A DNA stretch of 64,000 bases from the NCBI GenBank assembly GCA_921293015.1, contig OV121087.1:6832501-6896500 (forward strand), in the 5' to 3' direction. Both the position numbers and the translations under genes were made by a program. This stretch comes from Phorcus lineatus. Its lineage: Eukaryota > Mollusca > Gastropoda > Trochida > Trochidae. The first letter of the stretch is position 1, and every line of letters begins with the position of its first letter. Shown piece after piece: positions 49,940 to 60,463 of this stretch. Below the pieces are notes generated by a model. The model saw nothing but the letters and a program-made list of their open reading frames with translations. It had not been told where the DNA came from and searched no databases.

Positions 49940-52770
49940 CCCCTGCCCACTCAGTATCCGAGTACCATAATTCGTGTTGAAGTTTGATTAGAACTTATAA
50001 ATCGATATCGGATTAACGATAATCCCCCCCTACTATAATATTATTGATTTACCAGTTGAAATCTAATGTAGAACACACAGTGGGCAGTTTCAGAATTATT
50101 GAAACGTTTTGTTGAAATTATGTGTTAAATACCAAACATTAAATTCAATGGTCAGTTTTATTTGTTAAGTTCTGGGTATTTTGTGTTGAAATCCAGAGAC
50201 AACCACCGAACTTGTGGTTCACTAGTTCTGAAACAGTTTTGATGATTTAATACGTTGAATCGGTATAGTAATTTACATCAACCTCTTTGCTATTCTTCTT
50301 CGAAATAAGTAGTCTACATTTTACGCACTTGACAGATTGATATCTATTGTGACATGGTTCAGATTGATGGTTAAAATTTTGAAGTAGATACTATCTGTTT
50401 AAGCACGACGGTATGGTTGTTTGCAAGGGGGATTGAAATCTTGATTAAAAGCTAAAAAAAACTGGACATCAAACATGATAGCCGCGGCATTACACAAACT
50501 GTAAAAACGTCGTTTCGTTTGGGACACTTCAGTCATAATACACAATAATTATTTATATCAGTTCTGTTTTCTTCGGAGGAAAATATGTTAATGAAAATAC
50601 AACTTCAACAGTTCAACAATGGGAGATGGGATACCCGGAAGCGTCCACGTCATCTGCTACCGCAGCAAAATGTCATTCGGGTGACTTCACACCTTTTTAG
50701 GGGTCAATTCAAATGTTAATCAAATTATCTGTCCCCAATAAATCCACCTTCTGTTGTTTCGGATCAAATGGTACAGATGGATACAAAGTCTCCTTTCGTC
50801 ATCGTCGAGTGACCACCCCAAAATTATCCGCGCATATAATGAATAGACAAAGAGAAAACCCGTCACCTTGCCGCATCCCTTGTAGCGTTTAGTGGCCCGA
50901 ATCGTTAAAACAGGTGCAGCTTTTGTGGCAAGGAGTTTATACTAACTTTATTTGTGAAGACACTGGCTACTGACAGGTTGTACTGTTAGAAATAGTTTGG
51001 CACACGACGTATATGACCATGGGTGTCATACTGGTATTATGTCCAAAACAGGTGCTCCAGTCTGAGAAAAATCAAATTGAATAGATGCCTTGCTTTTCTT
51101 GCAAAACAATGTAGAAAAACGTTGTCGAGAACAAAACATTTTAATGTTTCTATTCAAACTAGTTGTCAGTTGTCAAAAAAGATATTGAAAAATTAACTGC
51201 AATTTAGAAATAATCATTGGGATTTTATTTGAATTTTAATTTCAAAATAAAGCTTAAGAAATATTGTCTTAAGTTATACCGATTAGCTATCATATATGGT
51301 AATAAAAATATTTCCATTCGTTGTGGTTGACTAGCTTTAATATCATCATCATTATCAATCATTTCAACTTGAACATACAATTCAATATCGGTTGTATCAA
51401 TAAGATTACCGTAAAAAGTGTTTCTTTGGTTCATAAAGAGCTCATCAGTGGTTTCCTATCATCACGGGTGGTGAAAATTCATCACAACACGGTTTTTATT
51501 ATATATTAGTTACCTATCTATCCTCATTCGAATCAAGGAAAGGTAATGTGAAGTGAAATGTCGCAATTAGAATGGCAACACTACGCAATACATAGCACCT
51601 TTATCACTTTAACATTTGTTGAAAACGTTCAAATTAACCCAACGCAATTATTCATAAAAATAACGGGAATCGTTTGATGTCTTAATTCGCCATGATCTGT
51701 TAACAGATGGACAGCACCCATCACAGATGGATGTCCCATTCAGTCCCATACCTGTCCCAGCCAGGTAGTGTGTTTATTGCAGGTAGCTCCAATATAACAA
51801 CTGTTAGAGAAACGTCTCTCTGTGTTGGCACATGTTGCTAATAAGTCTCTAATACCGACCACATGCCTTCAGACCCCGGGGAATCAACCACCCGCTTGTC
51901 AATCCCGATATCCCCCCCTCCCCAGCCTCCAGCACGCTTCCCCCTAGACTATGGGTCATTGCGCTGCGTTGAACAGGGCAAAAGGCTTTGAAGTCCCGTA
52001 ATGGCGGACGCGTAGTAATACAGCGTAAATGTCTAGTCGCGTGCTAACCCACGCGTCATAAGCGTGTCCTACCGCCGGGGCCATATGGCTACAGATATGG
52101 CCGAGTGGAGCGCTGTGTTTGTGGGGTCCGGGTAATTATCTCCCCTTCTCAGCAGGGAGGGGCAGTGGGACCTGACGGTGCTGCGGCTACTTTAATAAAG
52201 TTTAATATCAGTCATCACTGTCAATCACTGCCCCTAGAGATGTCATTAGCGATAGGCTGAGGACCTCGCTGAAAAGAAAAGCAGAAATTAATTTGGTAAA
52301 AGGTGCATAAATATTTTCACAAGCTCCCGAATTCATTCCCTTAATTTGTACATAACAGGGTTTTAATATTGTGCAGTGAAAATTTCTTCTGTCACCTTTC
52401 GCCTTTCAGGTCCCTTGTTTACTCAGAGAGAATCCTCTCATTTCATGAAATAAAGTTTTCAGAAACGAGAAGCCGAATTCAAATGAAATGAATAATATAA
52501 TGTTCATAACGCACCATTTCATTTTAGTTGAGGTATTTTGTGAGAACCCTAGCTACAAAGTACCCTAATCTATCTAATGCATCCTTTGATATGGTCATCA
52601 TAAAAGAGGGCAACATAAAATGAATAACAAAACAACGTATTTTGCTGTGAAATGTCATGTGTAATATAAATCTTAACAATATTTTCACGAAGGACGGGGC
52701 GAAAAGAACCGTAATGTAGGGCACGTGTTGCTTATTAAATATTCAGAGAAGGATTTCTTTTCTCAGAATA
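49940..52770. other. Gene-free stretch
   Basis: AT-rich up to about 51600. A GC-richer region at 51700-52250 contains ATGGCGGACGCG near 51999-52010, similar to the motif at 46273, but no recognisable gene. CACGTG at 52722. Confidence 0.5.
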
Positions 52771-52777
52771 CCTGTGT

Positions 52778-53038
52778 TTAAAGGCACTAGTACACATCCA
52801 TATTTTGTAAATAAAACAAAAGCACAGATAATACATATCTCTCTATATTAGCAAGAACCCGCACTTAGGTAATCCACCAAGTAAATGATTTGGAAAATAT
52901 TTGCGTATTGAGTTTGAAACGTTGATTATAAAAAGACTGGAAGTATTTAATGGTCTACGTTATCAGCAAATTAAAATAATTGCATACCACCTGCGGCAAC
53001 CGCAGTAGTTAATATAACGACAATGCATATACTATATA
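52778..53038. mobile_element. Left part of a TTAA-flanked MITE (same family as 41869-42467)
   Basis: Begins TTAA-AGGCACTAGTACACAT and aligns over its length with the first part of the MITE at 41869. It breaks off exactly at the GA microsatellite that forms the 3' end of the large LINE, so the LINE probably inserted here. A candidate right part ends at 58510. Confidence 0.6.
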
Positions 53039-53199
53039 GAGAGAGAGAGAGAGAGAATTGTTTATTTAAGTGTCAACATTTATACATACATACACTCACA
53101 TGGACATTAACATATTTAAAAGTATAACATACGGCCAAATGTGACCTATGAGACACGATCGACAGACATTTACAATCTAAAAATCAATATTAAGAAATG

Positions 53200-53590
53200 C
53201 ATTGTTAACGTTATACATACATACGTACACACACACATACAACGATAGTAACATACAGGCATGTGTCAATAAAAGTCATTGTACATACGTGATACATACA
53301 TGCACATACATTCCGACGTACAAACATACATACACACACATACATACATACACGCACGCATGCACACCCATGTGCACACATACATACATACATACATGCG
53401 TACGTACGTACGTACGTACATACATACGTACGTACATACATACATACATACATACATACATACACACATACATACACATATACATACATACAGACAGACA
53501 GACAGACAGACATACATACATACATACACACCCAAACAAATATACACCCGTGCACTTACATGCATATAAATACATACATTCATACATGCA
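53200..53590. repeat. Long TACA/TACG tetranucleotide array in the LINE 3' UTR
   Basis: Nearly 400 bp of (TACA)n, (CGTA)n and (GACA)n variants. It creates overlapping low-complexity frames on both strands (Tyr/Ile/His/Thr or Cys/Val/Met/Tyr) that are not genes. It lies between the ORF2 stop and the LINE tail, so it is part of, or expanded within, the element. Confidence 0.95.
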
Positions 53591-53659
53591 CCAAATGTAC
53601 ACAAAAATAACACACAATTTATATATAAATATTAAGTTAATAGCATTGAAGTAAAAATG

Positions 53660-56600
53660 TCAAACAAATGTTTTTCTTCTTAAGAACATATTAAGTATCA
53701 TTTTTGATATATTAAAATTCATGTGTTGCATAAGGTATATCAATTTGCTGCTAGGGTCCATATATGCAAATTCCGACACTTCCTCAGATAATTGAGAGAA
53801 AAGTTCATACCTTATGTCACTGTACAGAGGACAACTTATGACAAAGTGTTTCTCATCTTCTACATTGTTTGTGACCCAGAGTTTACAGTAACGTTCATCA
53901 GCTGGGATTGGAGGGGAGCTGAATCTGCCCGTTTCTAAGGCTAGTTTGAGAGATCCACACCTTAGAGACGCAACAATTGATCTGTGTGGTCGTGGGAGAG
54001 TTACATAGGGTTCCGTGCAAAAATCATGTTTGAACAACCTATATGTCCTTAGTTTTGGTAGACTATTAACTTCATTTTTCCAGTTCACTTTGTCAGTGTT
54101 TAGAAGATTTTCTTTAATTTTGTTGATTATCCAGTATGTTCCATGTATTGAATCTGTCAGTATATCACTAAGGTTATAATCCTCGAATATCTTCACAACC
54201 TTCCTTTCCCATGATTTTCCTCTGAGTTTAGACCACTGGTGAATAGACTTATTTACTCTATTCACCTCCATTCGCTCAAGCCTACACCACAAGCGGGCAA
54301 CCTCAGTGTAGACCTTGTACTGGGGGTGGAGCCACCCCATATCCCCCTGCACTGCCGAATTAGCTGAATTTTTGTTGACACCAAGGAATAGCCTGCATGC
54401 TCTGTTCTGAATCACATACATTTCCTTATATTTATTCACACCCCAGATCCCAGAGCAGTAGGACAGAACAGGGTACACAATATGATCATATAACTGGGTA
54501 AACACTCGGTAATCCATGTCACCTGACCGGTAGTACTTATCCATCACAAAGCCAAGCGCTCGAGATGCTGACTTGATGAGTTGTTTCACTGCATACCGTA
54601 GATCACAATATTCGGTAAACCAAAGGCCTAAGTATCTGTAGCAACTTGTATATTCCAATTCTTGTTCTCCAATATTAAACTTTATACCACTTTGCTTAAC
54701 AGATGCAGGTCTAAAATGTATCACTTTTGTTTTTGTCATGTTAATGCGTAATCTCCATTTTAGTGTCCAGTTGTGGAATATATCTAACAGATGTTGTAGA
54801 GAGTTTTCATCTGGGGACAATATCACAATATCGTCTGCATAGAGCAACACTGATATACTTGTATCATTATCTATGTTTATACCACAGTCAGCCTTCTTCA
54901 GCTCTTCGGCCAGATCATTTATATAAATTGCAAATAAAGTGGGTGACAGTTTGCATCCTTGCTTCACACCTGCAGTAACAGCAAATGATTCGGTGTGTAA
55001 ATAGTTCAGTTTGACATCACATGTAACATCTTCATATAAAGAGCGGATAGCATGAATCATCTTACCACTAACGCCACATCCCAGCAATTTAAACCAAAGG
55101 AGATCTCTATTGATGGAGTCGAATGCTTTAGAGAAATCAACGAAGCATGCGAAAGTCTGCTTTCTGCTGTTTTTCCTGTTGTTAACGAGGCTATAGAGAC
55201 TATGGACATGGTCAACACACGCACGTTTGCTGCGGAATCCGTTTTGTTCGTCCACAAGAATGTTGTTATTTTCAAGATAAGTTGTAAGTCTAGTATTGAG
55301 GACATCGGCATAGATTTTGGAGCAAACTGATAAAAGAGTTATGGGTCGATAGTTCAGTGGGTCCCTTACATCATTTCCGTCAGTTGAGTTCTTTGGAATA
55401 GGTTTGATAGTTCCATGGTTCCACACATTTGGCACAGTCCCTGATTCAAATGATTTGTGAATAAGCATTGTTAATAGTTCTACACATACTTCATTACGAA
55501 GCACTTCAGCAGGGATGTTGTCAGGACCACAAGCTTTTCCAAGTTTACATCTAAAAATGGCATTTCTAACTTCTTCTTTGCTAACAGGTCGATTTAGGGT
55601 GGGGCTTGATGTATTTTCGTTGTTTATATGTTGATCGTCATAGAGTTGACTACGTATGAACTCTAGGTGGTCAGAGTCGTACTGTTCATCGCAGTGTAGA
55701 CCAGAGTATAAGTTAGAATAAGCCTCTCTCCATTTACCTAGAACTGTATCGGTGTCTCTTATCATTTCTCCATCTTCATTTAATACTTCCAAAGGTATGA
55801 CTTGTGTTCGGTTATTTGCTGACCCAATTCTGCCTATCTTTTTCCAAAAGTCACAGTTATTTTCCATTAAAGTTGTAGTTAGTTCATATTTTTTCTGCTG
55901 TTGGTAGAGCCGCTTAGATTTTCTTAGGATCCTATTGAATTCTTTTCTATGGTGACAGAACTGGCTTTTCAGGGTTCGTTTGGTTTGTGGGTTTTTGCAC
56001 TGGAGCCAGTTTTTCTCTTTTTCACATAAGACATTGAAGCTATCAGTTAGTTGAGACGTCCAATATGGTTTGGTTTTACATCGTTTTGATTTCAGAGAAC
56101 AGTGCCCAGTGGCTGATGATAGGGGTCTTAGCTTTTCTTCCATCTCGGACTCAAGCAAATTATTCAGGTGGCCATAAGCTTCATCTAAGTTGTTAACTTC
56201 TAACGCTTTAGTCATATCCTTCATTGTACTGTTCACTTTTGTCCAGAGTCTGTCAGTGTTATCATCTAAAAAGTCAATAGGTACTGATTTAAAGTCATAT
56301 TTTCGTCCATTTGATTGCAGAGTGTTCTTAGACTCACATGACACTGAAGATGAGTCCAGCTTAATACTCCACTCAATGACTCCATGGTCTGGTATCTTGT
56401 CACTAGTTGGTATGTCAAATTCCTGAATTAGCTTAGTCAACCTGTGAACTTTAAAGTCTTGACAAAATTGTAACTGTTCATAGGGCACAGCGACGTAATC
56501 AACAACTGACTGTCCCCTGTATGACACATGAGTGTAGTCATTAACACCTAGTCTGCCATTAAGCATACACATGTTGCTATCTGTTAGGAAGTCTATAAAA

Positions 56601-57175
56601 TAATCACCATGTTTATTCTCAGTTTCGTCAATCACTTCTCTGGGGCATATGTCATCAACACTAGCAATAAAATCATCATTATATCCGCAGCGAGCGTTAA
56701 AGTCCCCACATATATAATGCAAGCCTTGACTTTGATATCGACATTCCTGATCATGTAGAACTTGGAAAAACTTTTCGGCATCATTTGAACGGGACGATCC
56801 ACATGGTGGAAGATAGCCGACACACACACAAAATATGTCGTTCTTGTTTTTACGTGACGTGAATCTCACCCATAAAATGTCTTCTACACTGTCATCAAGG
56901 ACATCATAATCATAGTATTCAAGTAGTGATTTCTTGACAAACATACCGACACCACCAGAGCCCCTTTTGGCATTTTTATGTAGGCTTTTTCTGTTGTGCC
57001 CGATCCAGATAAAAGAATCCGATACAAAAAGCTGGTTATCATTTGTTAAAAATGTTTCACATATACAAGTTACATCAAAGTTAAGGTTGTCAACAATTGA
57101 TTTTCTGAAGTCCGAATTGTCATTAGCTTTATTTGACCACCCTCCCACATTCCACAAGCCTATTCGGGCACGTCC
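53660..57175 (-). CDS. LINE ORF2: APE endonuclease and reverse transcriptase
   Basis: The open frame begins at the codon after the ORF1 UAG (GGA at 57175) and ends at TGA 53660-53662, about 1171 codons. Counting from TTG at 57157 as residue 1: endonuclease motifs WNVGG (2-6), CETFL (33-37), GDFNAR (151-156), SVVDY (217-221) and PDHGV (256-260); RT motifs GPDNIPAEVL (544-553), NYRPITLLS (602-610), FVDFSKAFD (672-680), VKQGCKLSP (731-739) and LLYADDIVIL (771-780) with the catalytic YADD; and a C-terminal Cys/His segment (RYCKLWVTN..VEDEKHFVISCP). Such proteins nick target DNA and prime reverse transcription there. No AUG precedes the endonuclease N motif; the first Met is residue 72. Confidence 0.92.
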   Translation of the reverse strand, partial: GRARIGLWNVGGWSNKANDNSDFRKSIVDNLNFDVTCICETFLTNDNQLFVSDSFIWIGHNRKSLHKNAKRGSGGVGMFVKKSLLEYYDYDVLDDSVEDILWVRFTSRKNKNDIFCVCVGYLPPCGSSRSNDAEKFFQVLHDQECRYQSQGLHYICGDFNARCGYNDDFIASVDDICPREVIDETENKHGDYFIDFLTDSNMCMLNGRLGVNDYTHVSYRGQSVVDYVAVPYEQLQFCQDFKVHRLTKLIQEFDIPTSDKIPDHGVIEWSIKLDSSSVSCESKNTLQSNGRKYDFKSVPIDFLDDNTDRLWTKVNSTMKDMTKALEVNNLDEAYGHLNNLLESEMEEKLRPLSSATGHCSLKSKRCKTKPYWTSQLTDSFNVLCEKEKNWLQCKNPQTKRTLKSQFCHHRKEFNRILRKSKRLYQQQKKYELTTTLMENNCDFWKKIGRIGSANNRTQVIPLEVLNEDGEMIRDTDTVLGKWREAYSNLYSGLHCDEQYDSDHLEFIRSQLYDDQHINNENTSSPTLNRPVSKEEVRNAIFRCKLGKACGPDNIPAEVLRNEVCVELLTMLIHKSFESGTVPNVWNHGTIKPIPKNSTDGNDVRDPLNYRPITLLSVCSKIYADVLNTRLTTYLENNNILVDEQNGFRSKRACVDHVHSLYSLVNNRKNSRKQTFACFVDFSKAFDSINRDLLWFKLLGCGVSGKMIHAIRSLYEDVTCDVKLNYLHTESFAVTAGVKQGCKLSPTLFAIYINDLAEELKKADCGINIDNDTSISVLLYADDIVILSPDENSLQHLLDIFHNWTLKWRLRINMTKTKVIHFRPASVKQSGIKFNIGEQELEYTSCYRYLGLWFTEYCDLRYAVKQLIKSASRALGFVMDKYYRSGDMDYRVFTQLYDHIVYPVLSYCSGIWGVNKYKEMYVIQNRACRLFLGVNKNSANSAVQGDMGWLHPQYKVYTEVARLWCRLERMEVNRVNKSIHQWSKLRGKSWERKVVKIFEDYNLSDILTDSIHGTYWIINKIKENLLNTDKVNWKNEVNSLPKLRTYRLFKHDFCTEPYVTLPRPHRSIVASLRCGSLKLALETGRFSSPPIPADERYCKLWVTNNVEDEKHFVISCPLYSDIRYELFSQLSEEVSEFAYMDPSSKLIYLMQHMNFNISKMILNMFLRRKTFV

Positions 57176-58096
57176 CTAGTTAGAATTTTGCTTATTATGA
57201 CTCCTGTCTCTTCTCACTAATCTTCCTGATTTGAACATAAGTGTCTCGTGCTTCCCAACCTCCTTCAGTAGCATTCTCATATTGGACTCTGATCTCCTCA
57301 CATCATATGGAATATCGTTTTCAATGTATATATTGCTGTACTGATTGTGCGACATGAGGTTCTTCTTGGCTTTTAAGACACTTATTTTCATTTCTACTGT
57401 TTCTGTGGTAGCTATGACGATACCAGGGTATTTCCCTTTACTTTCTTTCCGTTCTACTTTAGTAACGGAGAGATCCTTAAGTTTCAAACCATCCCTGATA
57501 AGTGAAAGCACTTTATTCTTTGTGAGGGTAGGATTTGACTTTTCCTGTTTGTCTTCTGGTAGATTTTTCACAACGAAATTACATTCGCGTGAGTTATTCG
57601 TAACTGCTTGTCCACTGTTTACTACTTCAGCATATGAAGATTTCATTTCATCTATCTTCTTATCCAACTCTGCATATTGTGTGTTAAATTCACTCCTTAG
57701 ATTCTCTATTTCTGTCTTTATGCAATTACTCAGTCTGTTCTCAATAATAGTGTCTATTCTCACAGCAAGCCTGTCTTCTAACGACACATTCATATCACTG
57801 ATGCGTTTGTTTACTGCACCGAACATAGTGTGTACATCGCGAGTGAGATTAAAGATCATGTCTTTTAAGTCTGTTATTTCCAAGTTATTCTGAGTTTGTA
57901 TTTGAGTACCTGAGGTAGGAGTTGGATTCCGTTGTGATTCTCGTTCGTCGGACGTGTTTGTGTCTGCCGCCATGACACCCGCTTCGGCGAGCTGACCTGG
58001 ATCCGTGTGCGGTGATTGATCTTCTTTTAACTTCTTCTCTTGGTTGTTCCCGCTTTCTGGGCTCAGATTTCGCTTCCTTGAGCAACCCTGCGACAT
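57176..58096 (-). CDS. LINE ORF1 protein (coiled coil plus RNA-binding domain)
   Basis: 306 aa from an ATG at 58096 to UAG at 57176-57178. The N-terminus is basic (KRNLSPES..KKLKED), followed by a Thr/Asn-rich segment, a long predicted coiled coil at about residues 72-160 and a probable RRM-like/C-terminal RNA-binding region from about 172 (ECNFVVKNLPEDK) through KYPGIVIATT and IYIENDIPYDVRRSESNMRMLLKEV. This layout matches ORF1 proteins of L1/transposase-22-like type found in many animal LINEs; by family knowledge they trimerise and coat the element RNA as a nucleic-acid chaperone. No disabling mutation is seen. The stop is followed in the same frame, with no further stop, by ORF2. Confidence 0.85.
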   Translation of the reverse strand: MSQGCSRKRNLSPESGNNQEKKLKEDQSPHTDPGQLAEAGVMAADTNTSDERESQRNPTPTSGTQIQTQNNLEITDLKDMIFNLTRDVHTMFGAVNKRISDMNVSLEDRLAVRIDTIIENRLSNCIKTEIENLRSEFNTQYAELDKKIDEMKSSYAEVVNSGQAVTNNSRECNFVVKNLPEDKQEKSNPTLTKNKVLSLIRDGLKLKDLSVTKVERKESKGKYPGIVIATTETVEMKISVLKAKKNLMSHNQYSNIYIENDIPYDVRRSESNMRMLLKEVGKHETLMFKSGRLVRRDRSHNKQNSN

Positions 58097-58272
58097 CGTG
58101 TCAGCTTTGTGTATTAATAGAATGTAAGTAAGTACAATATTTCACTAAAAATTGTTCAATTTTCACAGCAGCCAAATTTCACAGCTGATCGTCAGTCAGG
58201 TCACATAAGTAATGGGTAAAGTTACAAATATATCTATAAGGAATAATTCGTCTTTTGTCCTCCGTAAAGAAA

Positions 58273-58510
58273 TTAAAGGCACTCCAGCTCGCTTTTTCGT
58301 TTCAGATTGGTTACTTTATTGCACATGATGACATAGGTACTCACTTTAGCTTCGATGCTATCAATGCAATGAAATATTTGTTATTCTTTAAATCTAAGCT
58401 GTAATCAACTATGAAAATGTTTAGCCGGCCGCAGTCAGCTTAGAGATATAAAACATCTATGGCCAGCTGTGCACAACATAGAATAAATAAATGTACGCTA
58501 GTGCCTTTAA
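58273..58510. mobile_element. TTAA-flanked MITE end or short MITE (238 bp)
   Basis: Begins TTAA-AGGCACTCCAGC (58273) and ends GTACGCTAGTGCCT-TTAA (58510), so its ends are inverted over AGGCACT with TTAA on both sides. Two readings are possible: a short independent MITE, or the right part of the MITE that starts at 52778 and was split by the LINE. The right terminus (TTAAAGGCACTAGCGTACAT on the minus strand) matches the 52778 left terminus better than 58273 does, which supports the split model. Confidence 0.5.
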
Positions 58511-58800
58511 GATTGACATGGTCTCATCTTGATTCATTAGTGTATTAAATATTTAAGATTGACATGGTCCACCCTTGATTCATTAGTGTATCAAATACTT
58601 GTGTACGCTAGTGCCTTTAAGATTGACATGGTCTCATCTTGATTCATTAGTGACTTAAATACCTGTGTACGCTAGTGCCTTTAAGATTGACATGGGCTTA
58701 TCTTGATTCATTAGTGTATCAAATACGTGTGTACGCTAGTGCCTTTAAGATCGACATGGTCTACCCTAATTCATATGTATATATGATATTTTAAGATTGA
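58491..58800. repeat. ~64-bp tandem array built from the MITE end
   Basis: About five units, each with GTGTACGCTAGTGCCTTTAA, then GATTGACATGG, then TTGATTCATTAGTGTAT. Terminus copies start at about 58493, 58601, 58665 and 58729; one unit near 58550 lacks the terminus (46 bp), and the last is decayed. Confidence 0.85.
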
Positions 58801-60460
58801 CATGATCACATTAAGGAAATAGAGTCATAGAGTCAACTTAATTACCTAATCACTAATCCAAACTAAGTCCCAAACCTTTTTATAAAAGAAATCCCATAAA
58901 TTCCATTTTCAGTAACATAGAACAACTGGCAAATAGGAATGAATTCACACGTAATTTCTATGTTTAGAAACGTCATCTGAGCAAAATCTTGAGCAGATAC
59001 CAGTTAAAGAACCATGAAAAGTCAAATGAAATTACATGAGCGATAAATAAGATCGACGTGTTAGCCCAATGAAGATCAAAGCGGTACAAACAGATGTCTC
59101 CCCTAGCTGATGCCTTACATTAACACGCTTTAAAGAAATTCTTCTTCATTGTAGAGTGATCCAACTGAACGGGCTGGATAGCGCAGCGTTCGGCTTCGGA
59201 TCAAGAGGTTCGTGGTTCGAATCCCGCCAAGGGCTTGGCAACTTTGTCAGCATTAGAGAACTGTTCTACACGCAGTTAGCTTTGGGTGCAATGCTACATT
59301 GAGTTCCAGCGCAGTACAACCCAAGGTTTGCTAGTTCCAGGCGATGCTCGCAGGTTTCATCGCAATGCAAAATCACGAAGGCGTTGCCGGCTTTTTCACT
59401 GCAATAATACTAGCAGCTTTGATAGAAGTGAAATTCTCTTGAAAGCGACTTGAAACCCCAAATCACTTCCACTTCACATGTGGCAAACCAGTTTGTATTT
59501 TAATAGGTTTCTTTGGTTACAAAACCTTTGAACGGAGAACCGAAGCATTTGTTTCAATAATAGTTGACCGTTATTTTCGTGTTAACCAATTATATGTCAC
59601 AAATAAAAAAGGAAATGCTAAAAGGATGTCATACACACTACTCATTTACTATATTTTTTTCTGAATGATCCAAATATTTTTAATTTACTGATTTACGGAT
59701 AAAATCCGACTTTTCAAAAACAACGTTAAACAAGATGTCCAATTGGATTTGACGTTATATGAGATATTATTCACAAGTTCGTTAATATGACAATATTTTT
59801 ACTACTTATCATCGTATAATAAAAATCCATTCAATGATTCTCTTCGTTAAGTCAAATTAAGATATCCAAGTAACAAAAAATATATGCTATATGAAATGTA
59901 AATTCGGATATCGATGTTACTATTCTCTTCAGTAAGCTTCATTTTCATGTCTGACCTATATTTCTTTATTTTGGAATACCTACATGCTTTCCAGTTACAG
60001 CAAATAATGAACAATTAGATGGTCTCTTAAAATTATTCTCAAAATATGTAAATGTTTCTCAAAAGGCTTTACATACAAGAGACACGATACTCATTACAAC
60101 AATAAGGGCCATCTAAACATTTCATACTTAATAACAACAAACTAATACTTTCATATTGAACATTGGAATTGTTCTGAACGGTAATATTTCATATTCAGTT
60201 GATATAAGGGATATGATATCAGCATATTAATACCTCAACATTGAGAATAGCAGTGGACCTATTGTAATACATTGCTGTTACAAGCAAGCTTGCAAAGAAA
60301 GAAATTAGATTTTTATTAACTTCGTTGTCTAGATCTTAACCGTATATCAGCAATCATTTCCTCAAATAAAGTCAACAGTTTACCATTACAAGCCTCAACT
60401 AACCACACGAAATCGAAATGATAAAGAAGAAGGCGTCCATGTCCAAGTCATAGTCTCATA
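58800..60460. other. Gene-free stretch around a tRNA-like element
   Basis: AT-rich apart from 59160-59460, which holds the tRNA-like element and its GC-richer body. No protein gene recognised. Confidence 0.5.
59171..59450 (+). mobile_element. tRNA-derived SINE-like element
   Basis: A Pol III A-box-like TAGCGCAGCG (about 59179) and an exact consensus B-box GGTTCGAATCC (about 59214-59224) are spaced as in a tRNA gene. Stem pairing is too poor, and the distance from the 5' GGGCTGG to the CCCGCC end too short, for a functional tRNA. About 220 bp of GC-richer body follows, as in a SINE, but no clear tail repeat is seen. The alternative is a decayed tRNA pseudogene. Confidence 0.5.
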
Positions 60461-60463
60461 TTT

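Larger units (their letters stand above)
53039..58300 (-). mobile_element. Near-complete non-LTR retrotransposon (LINE), two ORFs in one frame
   Basis: Minus-strand element: 5' region (end uncertain, between about 58110 and 58300), ORF1 at 58096-57176, ORF2 at 57175-53660, a 3' UTR rich in TGTA repeats, a conserved tail with GACACTTAAATAAA, and a terminal (TC)n microsatellite at 53039-53056. ORF2 encodes APE-type endonuclease and reverse transcriptase and both ORFs are open, so the copy is young. Clade is not assigned with confidence; there is no RNase H domain that I can see. Target-site duplication was not identified. Copies of the tail lie at 33927-34070 and 49811-49936. Confidence 0.9.

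Noticed and set aside
53202-53654. Low-complexity frames of 96-150 codons on both strands
   Set aside because: They translate the TACA/TACG microsatellite in the LINE 3' UTR.
54763-57893. Plus-strand frames across the LINE (up to 182 codons)
   Set aside because: Antisense shadows of LINE ORF1 and ORF2.
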